Positions 42,659 to 51,015 of a stretch of 64,000 nucleotides of DNA are shown one piece after another (the first letter of the stretch is position 1; every line of letters starts with the position of its first letter). The stretch lies in assembly GCA_050260415.1 (NCBI GenBank), contig JBLNCE010000085.1, positions 71,514 through 135,513 of the forward strand. Direction: 5' to 3'. The position numbers were made by a program, and so were the translations under genes. This DNA is from JBLNCE01 sp050260415. GTDB lineage: Bacteria; Bacillota; UBA4882; JAAYXC01. The notes beneath the pieces are model-generated. The model was not told the DNA's origin and made no database searches. It saw only the letters and a list, made by a program, of their open reading frames with translations.

Positions 42659-44341
42659 GTGATCCCGTTGCCGCTGGTAGAGACGATTAAGAATGCCTTT
42701 GCTTTCAAGGAACCGCAACCCGAACCAGGCTTTCTGCTGGCAGGGGACGAACCGGAAGAAGTCCGGGAGACAGTTCCCCCGCCGGAACAGTTTGCGGACG
42801 AATCCGTAATTATGCCGCCGGAACGGAAGTTGACCGGGGTCCTTGAGTCTGATGGCCGTTTGCTCGAAGCGGTTTTCGGCGGGGAAAAGAACCAGGCGTT
42901 AACCCGCCGGGATATTACCGTCGCCGGGAAAACCGCCGCGATCTTTTTTCTGGAAAAACTGGCCGGACTGGATACGGTCAGCCGCAATCTCATCGGACCC
43001 ATCAGCCGGATGGAAAGATTATCGCTCGAAAACATCCGGGCTGGTCTTACCGCCAGGGAAGCATGGGTATCCGGCGATCTAAACGGGGGAATCAAACAGC
43101 TTCTGCGGGGGAGCAGCTTGGTCCTGCTTGAAGGGGAGACCCGCTTTCTCATCGTCCGGACCGGGGCCGCCCCCCACCGGGCCGTAGCCGAAGCCATACA
43201 TGAACGGGTGGTCCGCGGCCCCCAGGAAGGCTTCACCGAAGACCTGGAGACCAATCTGGCTCTGGTCCAAAAACGGCTCCGGACCCACCGTTTTGCCTGT
43301 GAGTATCTGGAAGCCGGCTCATTGGGCCGGACCCGCCTAGCCATCCTGTCAGTCAACGGGATTACCAATCCGAGGCTTATCGCGGAGGTCAAACGCCGGA
43401 TCCAAAGCCTGAAAATCGCCCACCTTTCCGATAGCGGCATGCTGGAACAGCTTATTGAAGACAAATGGTGGCATCCATATCCCCAGATCTTAGTCACCGA
43501 AAGGCCCGACCGGATTGCCGCCGGACTGGCCGAAGGCAAGGCCGCCGTACTGGTGGATGGCAGTTATCAAGCCTTGCTGATGCCCGCGACCCTGATCAGC
43601 CTGTTGCACGCGGCGGAAGATTACAACGTCAGGTGGCCCTACGGTCTTTTTATGCGCCTGGTCCGGATCTTGGCCGCATTTGTCATGGTCTTTCTGCCTT
43701 CGTTATATATCGTCGCCAATCTTTATCAGCCGGAACTGCTCCCCACCGATCTGCTCTTTAGCCTGGCGGCCATTAAGCAATATTCGCCGCTGCCGACCAT
43801 TATCGAAGTGCTATTGATTGAGCTGGTTTTTGAGATTATGCGCGAAGCAGGGCACCGGGGGCCGCGCAGTGTGGTAACGCCGCTAATCATCGTGATCGGC
43901 GTGGTTTTGGGACTGGTCGCCGTTTTTACCCATCTGATCAATCCAGTGTTGTTGCTGGTAGTCTTGCTGACCGCCATCGCGGCGTTTGTAATGCCCGAGT
44001 TTTCGGTGGGGTTAAGTTTCCGGCTGACCCGTTATTCTTATACCCTGGCCGCTTTTACGTTCGGCTTGATCGGAATTGTAATCGCAGTCTTCATCCACCT
44101 GCATCTTTTGGTCAAACAGAAAAGCTTCGGTGTGCCCATGTTAGCCCCGATTGCTCCTTTCACCAAACGGAGCAAGGACATTATTCTGATGAGCCCGGTC
44201 TGGCTGCGGGAGAAACGCCCCGATTTCCTCGATCCCGGACAGATCCGGCGACAGCCGGAGGACAGCCGGGGCTGGTTAATAGAACAGTCCGCAGGTCCGG
44301 TGGCGCCGGAATTGTCTGAAGGAGGGAAGTCTGATGATTAG
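42659..44341 (+). CDS. Spore germination receptor A subunit (GerAA type)
   Basis: A 560-residue GerA-family protein. The soluble N-terminal half (to about 320) has the GerA start features LTGVLESDGRLLEAVFG, RDITVAGKTAAIFFLEKL and ALVQKRLRTHRF. The membrane half has about five helices between residues 335 and 490 (LVRILAAFVMVFLPSLYIVANLYQPELLPTDL, then FEIMREAGHRGPRSVV). It sits in the spore inner membrane and, with B and C subunits, senses nutrients. The start is weak: GTG 42659 or TTG 42668, which has an AAGGGTGAT site 8 bases upstream. The stop overlaps gerB by 8 bases. Confidence 0.93.
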   Translation: MIPLPLVETIKNAFAFKEPQPEPGFLLAGDEPEEVRETVPPPEQFADESVIMPPERKLTGVLESDGRLLEAVFGGEKNQALTRRDITVAGKTAAIFFLEKLAGLDTVSRNLIGPISRMERLSLENIRAGLTAREAWVSGDLNGGIKQLLRGSSLVLLEGETRFLIVRTGAAPHRAVAEAIHERVVRGPQEGFTEDLETNLALVQKRLRTHRFACEYLEAGSLGRTRLAILSVNGITNPRLIAEVKRRIQSLKIAHLSDSGMLEQLIEDKWWHPYPQILVTERPDRIAAGLAEGKAAVLVDGSYQALLMPATLISLLHAAEDYNVRWPYGLFMRLVRILAAFVMVFLPSLYIVANLYQPELLPTDLLFSLAAIKQYSPLPTIIEVLLIELVFEIMREAGHRGPRSVVTPLIIVIGVVLGLVAVFTHLINPVLLLVVLLTAIAAFVMPEFSVGLSFRLTRYSYTLAAFTFGLIGIVIAVFIHLHLLVKQKSFGVPMLAPIAPFTKRSKDIILMSPVWLREKRPDFLDPGQIRRQPEDSRGWLIEQSAGPVAPELSEGGKSDD

Positions 44342-45431
44342 CGAAGGCCGTTTCGGCCTATTTGAGGCGGTTACTTTATTGCTCTGGCCCACGCTGGGGA
44401 AGATTTTTCTTTCCTATTCGTCCGGGATCATCCAGGAAAACCTGAGCGCCGCCTGGTTGGTGGTATTGTCCGGGTGTCTTTTGGGATTGATCTTTTATTT
44501 GCCGCTGGCCGCTTTACTAACCCGGTTTCCCGGCGAGGACCTGGTCGGAATCGCCGAGAGGGCCGCCGGGCCGGCGATCGGCAAGATGCTCTCCGGAATC
44601 CTGATCGCCTATTTCTTTCTCAGCACCGTTCTCTTGCTGCGGCAGATCGCGGAGACGATTATCGGCACCGCCCTGCCGCAGTTTCCGCTGCTGGCGGTGA
44701 TCGTTCTCCTGGCAGCCGTCATGGCGCTTCCGGCGGGCTGGGGTCTGGAACCGACCGCCAGAGTGGCTGCGCTGGCGACCCCTTTCTTGCTCATCGGGGG
44801 GATTGGCCTCTTCTTGCTCCAGTATGGAAATATGAAACTCGATTATCTGGCCCCGTTTTGGGGGCCGGGGCTGCCGAAGATTGCCGCGAACAGCCTTGCC
44901 CGAAGCTCACTGGTGAGTGAGGTGGTTTTCTTAGGATTTCTGGCCCCCTTTCTGCCCCGGCAAAAAAAAGCGGCCGCCGGGTTTTATCTGATTATATTCG
45001 CGGCAATCTTACTGACCGGAGCGATGCTGATCGGTCAAATGATCTTTCCACCCGGCGTAGCGGCGGAACATAGCTTTCCCTTTTATGAGATCGCCCGTTC
45101 CGTATATTTCGGCCGCTTTTACCAGCGGGTGGAATTCATCTTCGTCTTGGTATGGCTGACGATAACCTTGTTATCCTTGAGCCTGCGGTTTTATTTCACC
45201 GCCACCGGTTTGGCCAAGGTTTTCAAGATGCCGTACTACCAGCCGTTAGTTGGAATCATGGCACTTACGGTACTTGCCGCCGCCTTGCTGTTGCATGATT
45301 ATAATACCACGGTTTTTTGGGACAACCTGATTCAGGGTCATCTGGCCTGGATACCGGCCTTTCTTATTCCAGCCTTGATTTTTCTGATCGCGGCGGTGCG
45401 GGGAAAGCGTGGTGAGCAAACCAATGTCTAA
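44334..45431 (+). CDS. Spore germination receptor B subunit (GerAB type)
   Basis: A 365-residue membrane protein of about ten helices in the APC/amino-acid permease superfamily. It begins FGLFEAVTLLLWPTLGKIFLSYSSGII, has LRQIAETIIGTALPQFPLLAV and a late GRFYQRVEFIFVLVWLTITLLSL helix, all characteristic of GerB subunits, which bind the germinant. ATG at 44334 has AAGGAGGG 6 bases upstream and overlaps the gerA stop; its own stop overlaps gerC by 23 bases. Confidence 0.93.
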   Translation: MISEGRFGLFEAVTLLLWPTLGKIFLSYSSGIIQENLSAAWLVVLSGCLLGLIFYLPLAALLTRFPGEDLVGIAERAAGPAIGKMLSGILIAYFFLSTVLLLRQIAETIIGTALPQFPLLAVIVLLAAVMALPAGWGLEPTARVAALATPFLLIGGIGLFLLQYGNMKLDYLAPFWGPGLPKIAANSLARSSLVSEVVFLGFLAPFLPRQKKAAAGFYLIIFAAILLTGAMLIGQMIFPPGVAAEHSFPFYEIARSVYFGRFYQRVEFIFVLVWLTITLLSLSLRFYFTATGLAKVFKMPYYQPLVGIMALTVLAAALLLHDYNTTVFWDNLIQGHLAWIPAFLIPALIFLIAAVRGKRGEQTNV

Positions 45432-46710
45432 GAAAACGCTAAAAATAACGCTCTTTATCTCAAGTTTGTTCATCATCAGCGGCTGCTGGGGCCAGCGGGA
45501 GATCGATGAAGCCGCTTATGTTCTGGCCATTGGCCTGGATCGTGCCGCTGGGAATAATATCCGCATCTCCGTCCTGGCCGGTACAGGAAGGCCAAATTTG
45601 CCGGTTGCCACCGAACAGGGGATGCAAACGTTGGCGGTGAACAAAGTCCGGACTTTCACCACTGAAGCTTCCGGCTTTTTTTCCGGTTTAAATTCAATCA
45701 ATACCATTCTGGAACGCCAGATGGAACTGGGACATATTAAGACGATCGTCTTTGGCGAGGAGTTGGCCAAGACCGATCTCCAGCCCTATTTTGACCTCCT
45801 GACCCGCTGGCGGAAATTCCGGCGCACCTTATATCTGGCGGTGGCCCAGGGAGAAGCCCGCCGGGTCATTGAAAGCATAATTCCCCCCAATGAAGACAAT
45901 CCCGCCAAGTTTTTGGAATTGATGTTCATCTCCCAGGGTCATGTGGGATTCACACCGCGCAACCAGATGTTATGGTTTTATAACGCCTTGAAGACGAAAG
46001 GGGAAGACCCGGTTGCCGCGCTGGTGGCTCCTCGTGCCAATAAATACCAATTGGGTAATATCAAAGCGGATCCGTTGCCTTCAAACAACCAATTCGCCGG
46101 CGCCACCGGCGATCCCGGCGAAGGGACGGCGGGAAATTCGCCGCTTTCCGGTGAAGGTTCATTACAGTTTTTAGGGACCGCTGTTTTTAGAAAGGGGATG
46201 ATGGCCGGTAAGCTGAATGGCAATGAAACCATGGCTCTTTCCATGATCCGGGGAGAGTTAAGCCGGATCTTCCTTGTCATTCCCGATCGGTATCAGCCGG
46301 GTTCAATCCTGCAAATCGAGATTAGCCAGAAACAAAGGCCGGAAATACTTGTTAAAAAGAACGGCGCGAAGGTCGAGGCCGGAGTGCGCCTGGAACTGTC
46401 GGCGGATATCATCGGGATCGAAGCCGGGCAGAGTTATGAGCTGCCGGGCAATATGCAGCGGATCGAAAGGAGCGCCGAGGTATGGATCGAAGAGCAATGC
46501 CGGAGCGTCCTGAACAAAGCGCAAGCTTTGGGAACCGATATCTTTGGCTTCGGACATAAAGCCCGCTGGTTGGTTGCGGACTGGAATGAATGGCAGGCAT
46601 GGGACTGGCGGGCGGCTTTCCGCCAGATGCCGGTTAAGCTTCAAGTGAGGGTTCACGCGCCCCGTACCGGCTTGATCATTCGTAAAAACGCCGTCCGGGA
46701 GGGGGACTAA
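45409..46710 (+). CDS. Spore germination receptor C subunit (GerAC lipoprotein)
   Basis: A 433-residue lipoprotein. The signal peptide (residues 1-25) ends in a lipobox, FIISGC, so Cys26 is lipidated by Lgt. WGQREIDEAAYVLAIGLDRA is the invariant GerC start; later NTILERQMELGHIKTIVFGEEL and the C-terminal region with RSVLNKAQALGTDIFGFGHKAR are typical. It forms the outer part of the receptor complex. GTG at 45409 (or ATG at 45424), inside the end of gerB. Confidence 0.93.
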   Translation: MVSKPMSKKTLKITLFISSLFIISGCWGQREIDEAAYVLAIGLDRAAGNNIRISVLAGTGRPNLPVATEQGMQTLAVNKVRTFTTEASGFFSGLNSINTILERQMELGHIKTIVFGEELAKTDLQPYFDLLTRWRKFRRTLYLAVAQGEARRVIESIIPPNEDNPAKFLELMFISQGHVGFTPRNQMLWFYNALKTKGEDPVAALVAPRANKYQLGNIKADPLPSNNQFAGATGDPGEGTAGNSPLSGEGSLQFLGTAVFRKGMMAGKLNGNETMALSMIRGELSRIFLVIPDRYQPGSILQIEISQKQRPEILVKKNGAKVEAGVRLELSADIIGIEAGQSYELPGNMQRIERSAEVWIEEQCRSVLNKAQALGTDIFGFGHKARWLVADWNEWQAWDWRAAFRQMPVKLQVRVHAPRTGLIIRKNAVREGD

Positions 46711-46712
46711 GA

Positions 46713-46889
46713 TTGCTGGGGACATGGGGATATATTATCTGGGGCCTTTTAAGCATTAAACTCGTTTTTTACGCCGCCTGGCTGTGGCGGCAGAACTTCC
46801 GCCTGGGGGTATTGGGGGTGGCGGCGGTGATGATCGCTGCGCTCGCGGTCTTAGTCCTCGGATCGTTCTATCCCGGCGGAATTCCGTGA
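46713..46889 (+). CDS. Small two-helix membrane protein of the ger operon (58 aa)
   Basis: A TTG at 46713, two bases after the gerC stop and with GAGGGGGAC just upstream, encodes 58 residues. There are two hydrophobic helices: GYIIWGLLSIKLVFYAAWLW and GVLGVAAVMIAALAVLVLG, linked by RQNFR. In Bacillus some ger operons carry a fourth small gene for a two-helix 'D' subunit that modulates receptor output. Position and topology suggest an equivalent here; sequence identity is not shown. It is below normal gene-caller size. Confidence 0.6.
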   Translation: MLGTWGYIIWGLLSIKLVFYAAWLWRQNFRLGVLGVAAVMIAALAVLVLGSFYPGGIP

Positions 46890-46962
46890 GCTACGGCGGG
46901 GAGAACGATCGGCGCCCCGGATCGCGCCAATGCCCTCATCCCGATCTCGGCCCAGATTTTCA

Positions 46963-48087
46963 CTACCCCTCGGCCACCTCGCGGTAGACCTCCAGCACCC
47001 GGCGGGCGATCCCATCCCAGCGGTACATGGCCGCGCGCGCCAAGCCTCGCGCGGCGTATTCCCGGGCGGTCGACGGCTCCGTTAGGAGACGTACAATCGC
47101 CCGGCCCATGGCGCCGGCATCCTCGGGCGGAACGAGAATGGCCGCTTGGCCCAGCACCTCCGGCATGGACGAGCTGTCGCTGGCCACCACCGGCGTGCCG
47201 CAGGCCATGGCCTCCAAGGGCGGCAGGCCGAAGCCCTCGTAGAGTGAAGGGTAGCAGAAGAGGTCCGCCGCGGTATAAAAGAGCGGGAGGTGGCGGCGCG
47301 GCACGAAGCCGGGAAAGATGACCTCGCGTTCAATACCTAGCGCCGCCGCGAGCTTTTTCAACCGTTCGATGTGGGGCCCGAGAGCGCCGGCCAGCACCAG
47401 GCGCTGCCGCTCCGGCAGGAGCCGCGCGATGCGCGCGTATGCCCAGATCAGTCCCCCTACGTTTTTTCTTGGATTGTAGCCTCCCACGTAGAGCAGGAAA
47501 CGGTGCTTGAGGCCGTAACGGGCGGCTAGAAAACGCCTTGCCGCCCCCGGATCCCGCGGGCGGAAGACGGCCGCCGGTCCGGAGGGGATGACCGCCACCT
47601 TGGCCGGATCGGTGCCGAGGACCGTGCAGATGTCCTCCTTGGCCTTGGCCGAGACCGTGATCACCCGCCGAGCGGCGGAGACGGCGCCGGGGACCTCGCT
47701 CGTAAAACGCATCAGGTAGGAGGAGCGCACCACCTCCGGCATGAGATACGGAATTACATCATGCAGGGTCACGACCAGGGGGGTCTTTCCCCGCCGGGGC
47801 CAGCCGAGCCCGTTCTGCGTGAGATGCAAGACTTGCGCGCGGCGTGAGGCGAGCCAGTCGGGCAGGACGTCCTGTTCGAGCCTTTCGTCCTTGCCCAGGG
47901 ACAGGTACGCAACCTTGTTGCGCAGGCAGAGAGACGGCTCGCCCGGGGTCCACGCCAGATACAGTTCCAGACGTGCCACGCGGTCGAGGGCCTTGAGCAG
48001 TTGGCTCGTGTAGCTGCCGATACCCGTCCCGTCCGCGTTCTGGACCGGCCGCGCGTCCAACGCCACCCTATGCAGGTTTGCACTCAT
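46963..48087 (-). CDS. Family 4 glycosyltransferase (CotSA-like)
   Basis: A 374-residue GT-B enzyme. It begins RVALDARPVQNADGTGIGSYTSQLL, with the glycine-rich acceptor loop, and has TPLVVTLHDVIPYLMPE, LLYVGGYNPRKNVGGLIWAYARI and the donor-binding PSLYEGFGLPPLEAMACGTPVVASDSSSMPEV with the E-x7-E motif near residue 285. The start ATG at 48087 overlaps the sugar-kinase stop as ATGA, so the genes are coupled. The open frame continues to 48723 only by chance. In Bacillus the coat protein CotSA is a GT4-like protein next to CotS, as here. Confidence 0.85.
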   Translation of the reverse strand: MSANLHRVALDARPVQNADGTGIGSYTSQLLKALDRVARLELYLAWTPGEPSLCLRNKVAYLSLGKDERLEQDVLPDWLASRRAQVLHLTQNGLGWPRRGKTPLVVTLHDVIPYLMPEVVRSSYLMRFTSEVPGAVSAARRVITVSAKAKEDICTVLGTDPAKVAVIPSGPAAVFRPRDPGAARRFLAARYGLKHRFLLYVGGYNPRKNVGGLIWAYARIARLLPERQRLVLAGALGPHIERLKKLAAALGIEREVIFPGFVPRRHLPLFYTAADLFCYPSLYEGFGLPPLEAMACGTPVVASDSSSMPEVLGQAAILVPPEDAGAMGRAIVRLLTEPSTAREYAARGLARAAMYRWDGIARRVLEVYREVAEG

Positions 48088-49094
48088 AGTACCCGCCATG
48101 TCTGCAACCCGTGGCTGACGAAATCGAACGGCACGATGCGCCCCCCCGCCTCCTCGAGCGCGGCCGCGACCTTGTGCCTCCTGTCGAACGGGCAAAAAAT
48201 CAAGAGATAGCCGCCGCCGCCGGCCCCCAGAATCTTGCCCCCGAAGGCGCCCTTGTTGCGGGCGATACCGTAGAGCCGGTCGATACGGTCGGTGGTGATG
48301 CCCCGCGCCAGCTTCCGCTTGGTCAGCCACGCCTCGTGCAGCAACTGCCCGAAATTCATGACCTTTCCGCCAAGGAGAGCGCGTTTCATGGCGATGGTAA
48401 TCTCCTTTAGCTGGTCCAATGACGTATACGAGATGGCCTCGCGGCGATCGTAGGCCGCCACCTGGTCTTTCAGTATTTCGCCCTCGGGGTGCGTGCTGCC
48501 GGTAAAACATAAGAGAAGATTGCATTCCAACTCGTTCAGGGTGGCGGGACCCAGCCGGAGCGGGGTGACAAAGGTGCCGTCCCGCGTGAATTCGATGAAA
48601 TTGAACCCGCCGAAAGCCGCCGCGAATTGGTCCTGCTTGCCGCCGATGATCCGCATGTCGTGGCGTTCGATCTCGTAGGCCAGTTCGGCCAGGGCCTGAT
48701 CGCTGAGCAGCAGCCCCAACCACTGCCGAAAGAGGCCCAGGATCATCACGACCATCGCCGAGGAGGAGCCGAGCCCCGAGCCGGGTGGGGCGTCGCTCCG
48801 GAGCAGCAAAGAGAATCCTTCCGGGGGAATATTGAGGCGGTTGACGACCGCCTGGACCAGAGCCAGCGGCGTCTGGCGCGGCGGGCTGTCGTGGCGGTGG
48901 TACTTGACGATGGTGTCGTAGTCCAAGGATTGCAGCCGTATCTCCTGGCAGTTGTCGGGCTGCAGCGAGCCGTAAACGTAGTGGTTGATCGTCGTGCTCA
49001 GGACCACCCCGCCACGCTCGGAAAGGTAGGGCTCGATGTCGGTTCCTCCTCCGGCAAAGCTGATGCGCAGCGGCGCGCGACTCCTGACCAACAA
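48084..49094 (-). CDS. GHMP-family sugar kinase (HddA-like)
   Basis: A 336-residue GHMP kinase. The N-terminus VRSRAPLRISFAGGGTDIEPYLSERGGVVLSTTIN matches D-glycero-D-manno-heptose-7-phosphate kinases (HddA) and related fucose/heptose kinases. The ATP loop is DAPPGSGLGSSSAMVV near residue 102, and the third motif is KILGAGGGGYLLIFCP near 290. It phosphorylates a sugar at C1 or nearby before nucleotide activation. TTG start at 49094 with AAAGGAGAG about 8 bases upstream. Coupled to a GT4 gene and divergent from a CotS-like gene. Confidence 0.87.
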   Translation of the reverse strand: MLVRSRAPLRISFAGGGTDIEPYLSERGGVVLSTTINHYVYGSLQPDNCQEIRLQSLDYDTIVKYHRHDSPPRQTPLALVQAVVNRLNIPPEGFSLLLRSDAPPGSGLGSSSAMVVMILGLFRQWLGLLLSDQALAELAYEIERHDMRIIGGKQDQFAAAFGGFNFIEFTRDGTFVTPLRLGPATLNELECNLLLCFTGSTHPEGEILKDQVAAYDRREAISYTSLDQLKEITIAMKRALLGGKVMNFGQLLHEAWLTKRKLARGITTDRIDRLYGIARNKGAFGGKILGAGGGGYLLIFCPFDRRHKVAAALEEAGGRIVPFDFVSHGLQTWRVL

Positions 49095-49160
49095 AGGGCG
49101 TCTCTCCTTTACCCGGGATTCCGTGAGTATACTATGAGCACGTCTCCGGGTGGGTGCAGC

Positions 49161-49188
49161 ACCTACCCCCGGCTTCCCGAATATACTA
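49161..49188 (+). promoter_or_regulatory. Candidate sigma-K promoter of the CotS-like gene
   Basis: AC at 49161-49162, a 17-base spacer and AATATACTA at 49180-49188 fit the sigma-K pattern AC-N17-CATANNNTA at all but the first -10 base. It would drive mother-cell expression of the coat gene 75 bases downstream. The match is short, so this is suggestive only. Confidence 0.4.
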
Positions 49189-49263
49189 AGTTGCTTGGGA
49201 CTTCGGCATGTCGGGCCGCATGCGGCCTGGGATCGGTCTCATGCCGGGAACGGAGGGTTAGGA

Positions 49264-51015
49264 ATGGGGCACACTGCGCCAACCGCGGATAGGTTCCTGG
49301 ATACCCTGCAGGACTATATGACCCTGCAGCAGGTGGCGAAGGAATTCGGGCTGCGCATGCGCGGATACCGCAAACAGGGCAATGCCTGTATCGTGGAGAC
49401 CGACGAGGGCGCAAAGGAGGTGCGCCGGCTCCGGCATAGCCTGGCAGAATACCGTTTTGCCTGCGCGGCCACGGAATTCTTACGCGGTCAAGGTTTCTCC
49501 CGCCTGCCCCGGGCTACCTGGGCGCCGAGCGGCTGCCCCATCGTCAGCGTAAACGGGGCCAATTACACGATGCGCGAGTGGGTCCCCGGGACCCAAGTTG
49601 ACCTCGACAATCTCTGTCAACTCACGCAAGCCGTCGAAATGCTGGCTTGGTTCCACCGTTGCAGCCAAGGGTTTAACACCGCGGAAACCCCGGCCGTGCG
49701 CGGCGATTGGGGATCCTTACCGAGACGGATGGCGGCACGCATCGAGGAATCCTATGGTCTGGAGGACAAGGCGCGTAACGGAGGCGAGGAGGACCGTTTC
49801 GCCCGCCATTTTCTCAAGGTGTTCGACAGCTTCGTGGGTGAGGCCGCCCATGCCTTGGAGGAACTCGAGGCCAGCCCCTATGAGCGCCTGGTCGCGCTCG
49901 AACGCGAGCGCGGCGGTCTCTGCCACCGGGACTACACCGCCAATAACCTTGTCCTCCGCGATGACGGCGCCCTTTATCTGGCGGACTTTGACGATATCAC
50001 CATGGATACGAGACTCGAGGATCTGGGCAAGTTCATCGGACGCCATGGCGGATGGGAGCTGGAACGGACGCTTTTCATCCTCCAGGTATATCACGGGGTC
50101 AATCCCATCACCCGGTCGGATGTCATGGTGCTCCTGGCCTATCTGCGCTTTCCGTTCGATTTCTGGAGCCTCGCCGGCGCGCACTTCGCCGGCAAAGCCA
50201 CGGATCGACACGCTTTGAAGAAACTGGCGGAAATGCTGCCCGTGAAGCTAAGGTTTCTGGACCAGTTGCGGCGAGCGGACCTCAGCTTTCTGGAAGGCGC
50301 CGGCTTTCTCTACAACCTCGGCTTCATCAACCTGCCCGAGGTGCCGGCGGGCAAAGCCTGGTCGGCCTCGGCCTGGTCGGGCGCGGACGGCCCCGTGGCC
50401 ACGGAAGCCGATTGGCACTGGCAGACCACCGCCGTGGAACCGCTCGCCATACCGCCGCACGAACCCGTCCGGGAGACCGAACTCTACGGGACGGTCCTCG
50501 AAGAGACAGCGGGCGGGATGGGCATAATCTGGCCCGACACGACAGAAGGCGCCGTCCCTTCCTATCAATACGAACCAAATGCACTGGCGGACGCGGGGCG
50601 GCCAGGCGGGCCCGAATCGTTGGGCCTTGGCTTGGTCTCGCTTGCCTCGCCCGGGCCGAGCGGGGGAGAGTCCATGCCCGCTCCGAGCGGGGAGCCCATC
50701 GCGTCCGCGTCGACAACCGCCGTGGCGGAACCGGAGATCCAGGTGGAGGAAGCGGCGGCGGAGCCGGATGGGCAAGTGGAGGAAGCCGCGGCGGAGCCGG
50801 ATGGGCAGGTGGAGGAAGCCGCGGCGGAACCTGATGTGTTGGCGGAGGAATCCCCGGCGGATCCGGAGGCGAGGGCTGGGAAAGCGCGGGCACCGGAATC
50901 CGCGGCGCTCTTGCCCCTTGCCGCGCCGGCCGGGGAGGTTTCCCAGGTGTTGTCCTGGCGCCCGTTTCCTCCCCCGCTCCGGGCGCGGGTACAGGGCGGT
51001 GGCGGCCGTGGATGA
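49264..51015 (+). CDS. CotS-family spore coat kinase-like protein with repeat tail
   Basis: A 583-residue protein. Residues 1 to about 330 are a choline-kinase-like CotS domain: an N-lobe with MRGYRKQGNACIVETDEG, the catalytic loop CHRDYTANNLVLRDDG (H-x-D-x4-N near residue 222) and the metal site YLADFDDI (DFD). The key residues are present, so ATP use is possible. The remaining 250 residues are a low-complexity Ala/Glu/Pro tail with three 11-residue repeats. ATG at 49264 follows GGAGGGTTAGG. CotS proteins are outer parts of the spore coat. Confidence 0.85.
   Translation: MGHTAPTADRFLDTLQDYMTLQQVAKEFGLRMRGYRKQGNACIVETDEGAKEVRRLRHSLAEYRFACAATEFLRGQGFSRLPRATWAPSGCPIVSVNGANYTMREWVPGTQVDLDNLCQLTQAVEMLAWFHRCSQGFNTAETPAVRGDWGSLPRRMAARIEESYGLEDKARNGGEEDRFARHFLKVFDSFVGEAAHALEELEASPYERLVALERERGGLCHRDYTANNLVLRDDGALYLADFDDITMDTRLEDLGKFIGRHGGWELERTLFILQVYHGVNPITRSDVMVLLAYLRFPFDFWSLAGAHFAGKATDRHALKKLAEMLPVKLRFLDQLRRADLSFLEGAGFLYNLGFINLPEVPAGKAWSASAWSGADGPVATEADWHWQTTAVEPLAIPPHEPVRETELYGTVLEETAGGMGIIWPDTTEGAVPSYQYEPNALADAGRPGGPESLGLGLVSLASPGPSGGESMPAPSGEPIASASTTAVAEPEIQVEEAAAEPDGQVEEAAAEPDGQVEEAAAEPDVLAEESPADPEARAGKARAPESAALLPLAAPAGEVSQVLSWRPFPPPLRARVQGGGGRG
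50743..50841 (+). repeat. Three 33-bp tandem repeats in the CotS tail
   Basis: Units begin at 50743, 50776 and 50809, each encoding about VEEAAAEPDGQ; the third is diverged (EPDVLAE). The nucleotide copies are nearly identical, so they arose recently or are kept by slippage. Confidence 0.85.

Noticed and set aside
42618..42660. Possible sigma-G promoter (CGAATA and AATAATA) before gerA.
   Set aside because: It would place the transcript start at or after the likely start codon, and the -10 match is poor.
48088..48723. N-terminal extension of the GT4 frame into the kinase gene.
   Set aside because: The extension is antisense-like R/G-rich sequence in another frame of the GHMP kinase; the ATGA overlap start explains the gene.
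50579..51007. Upstream extension of the degenerate CotS frame.
   Set aside because: It reads the repeat tail of the first CotS gene in another frame, giving R/W-rich nonsense.
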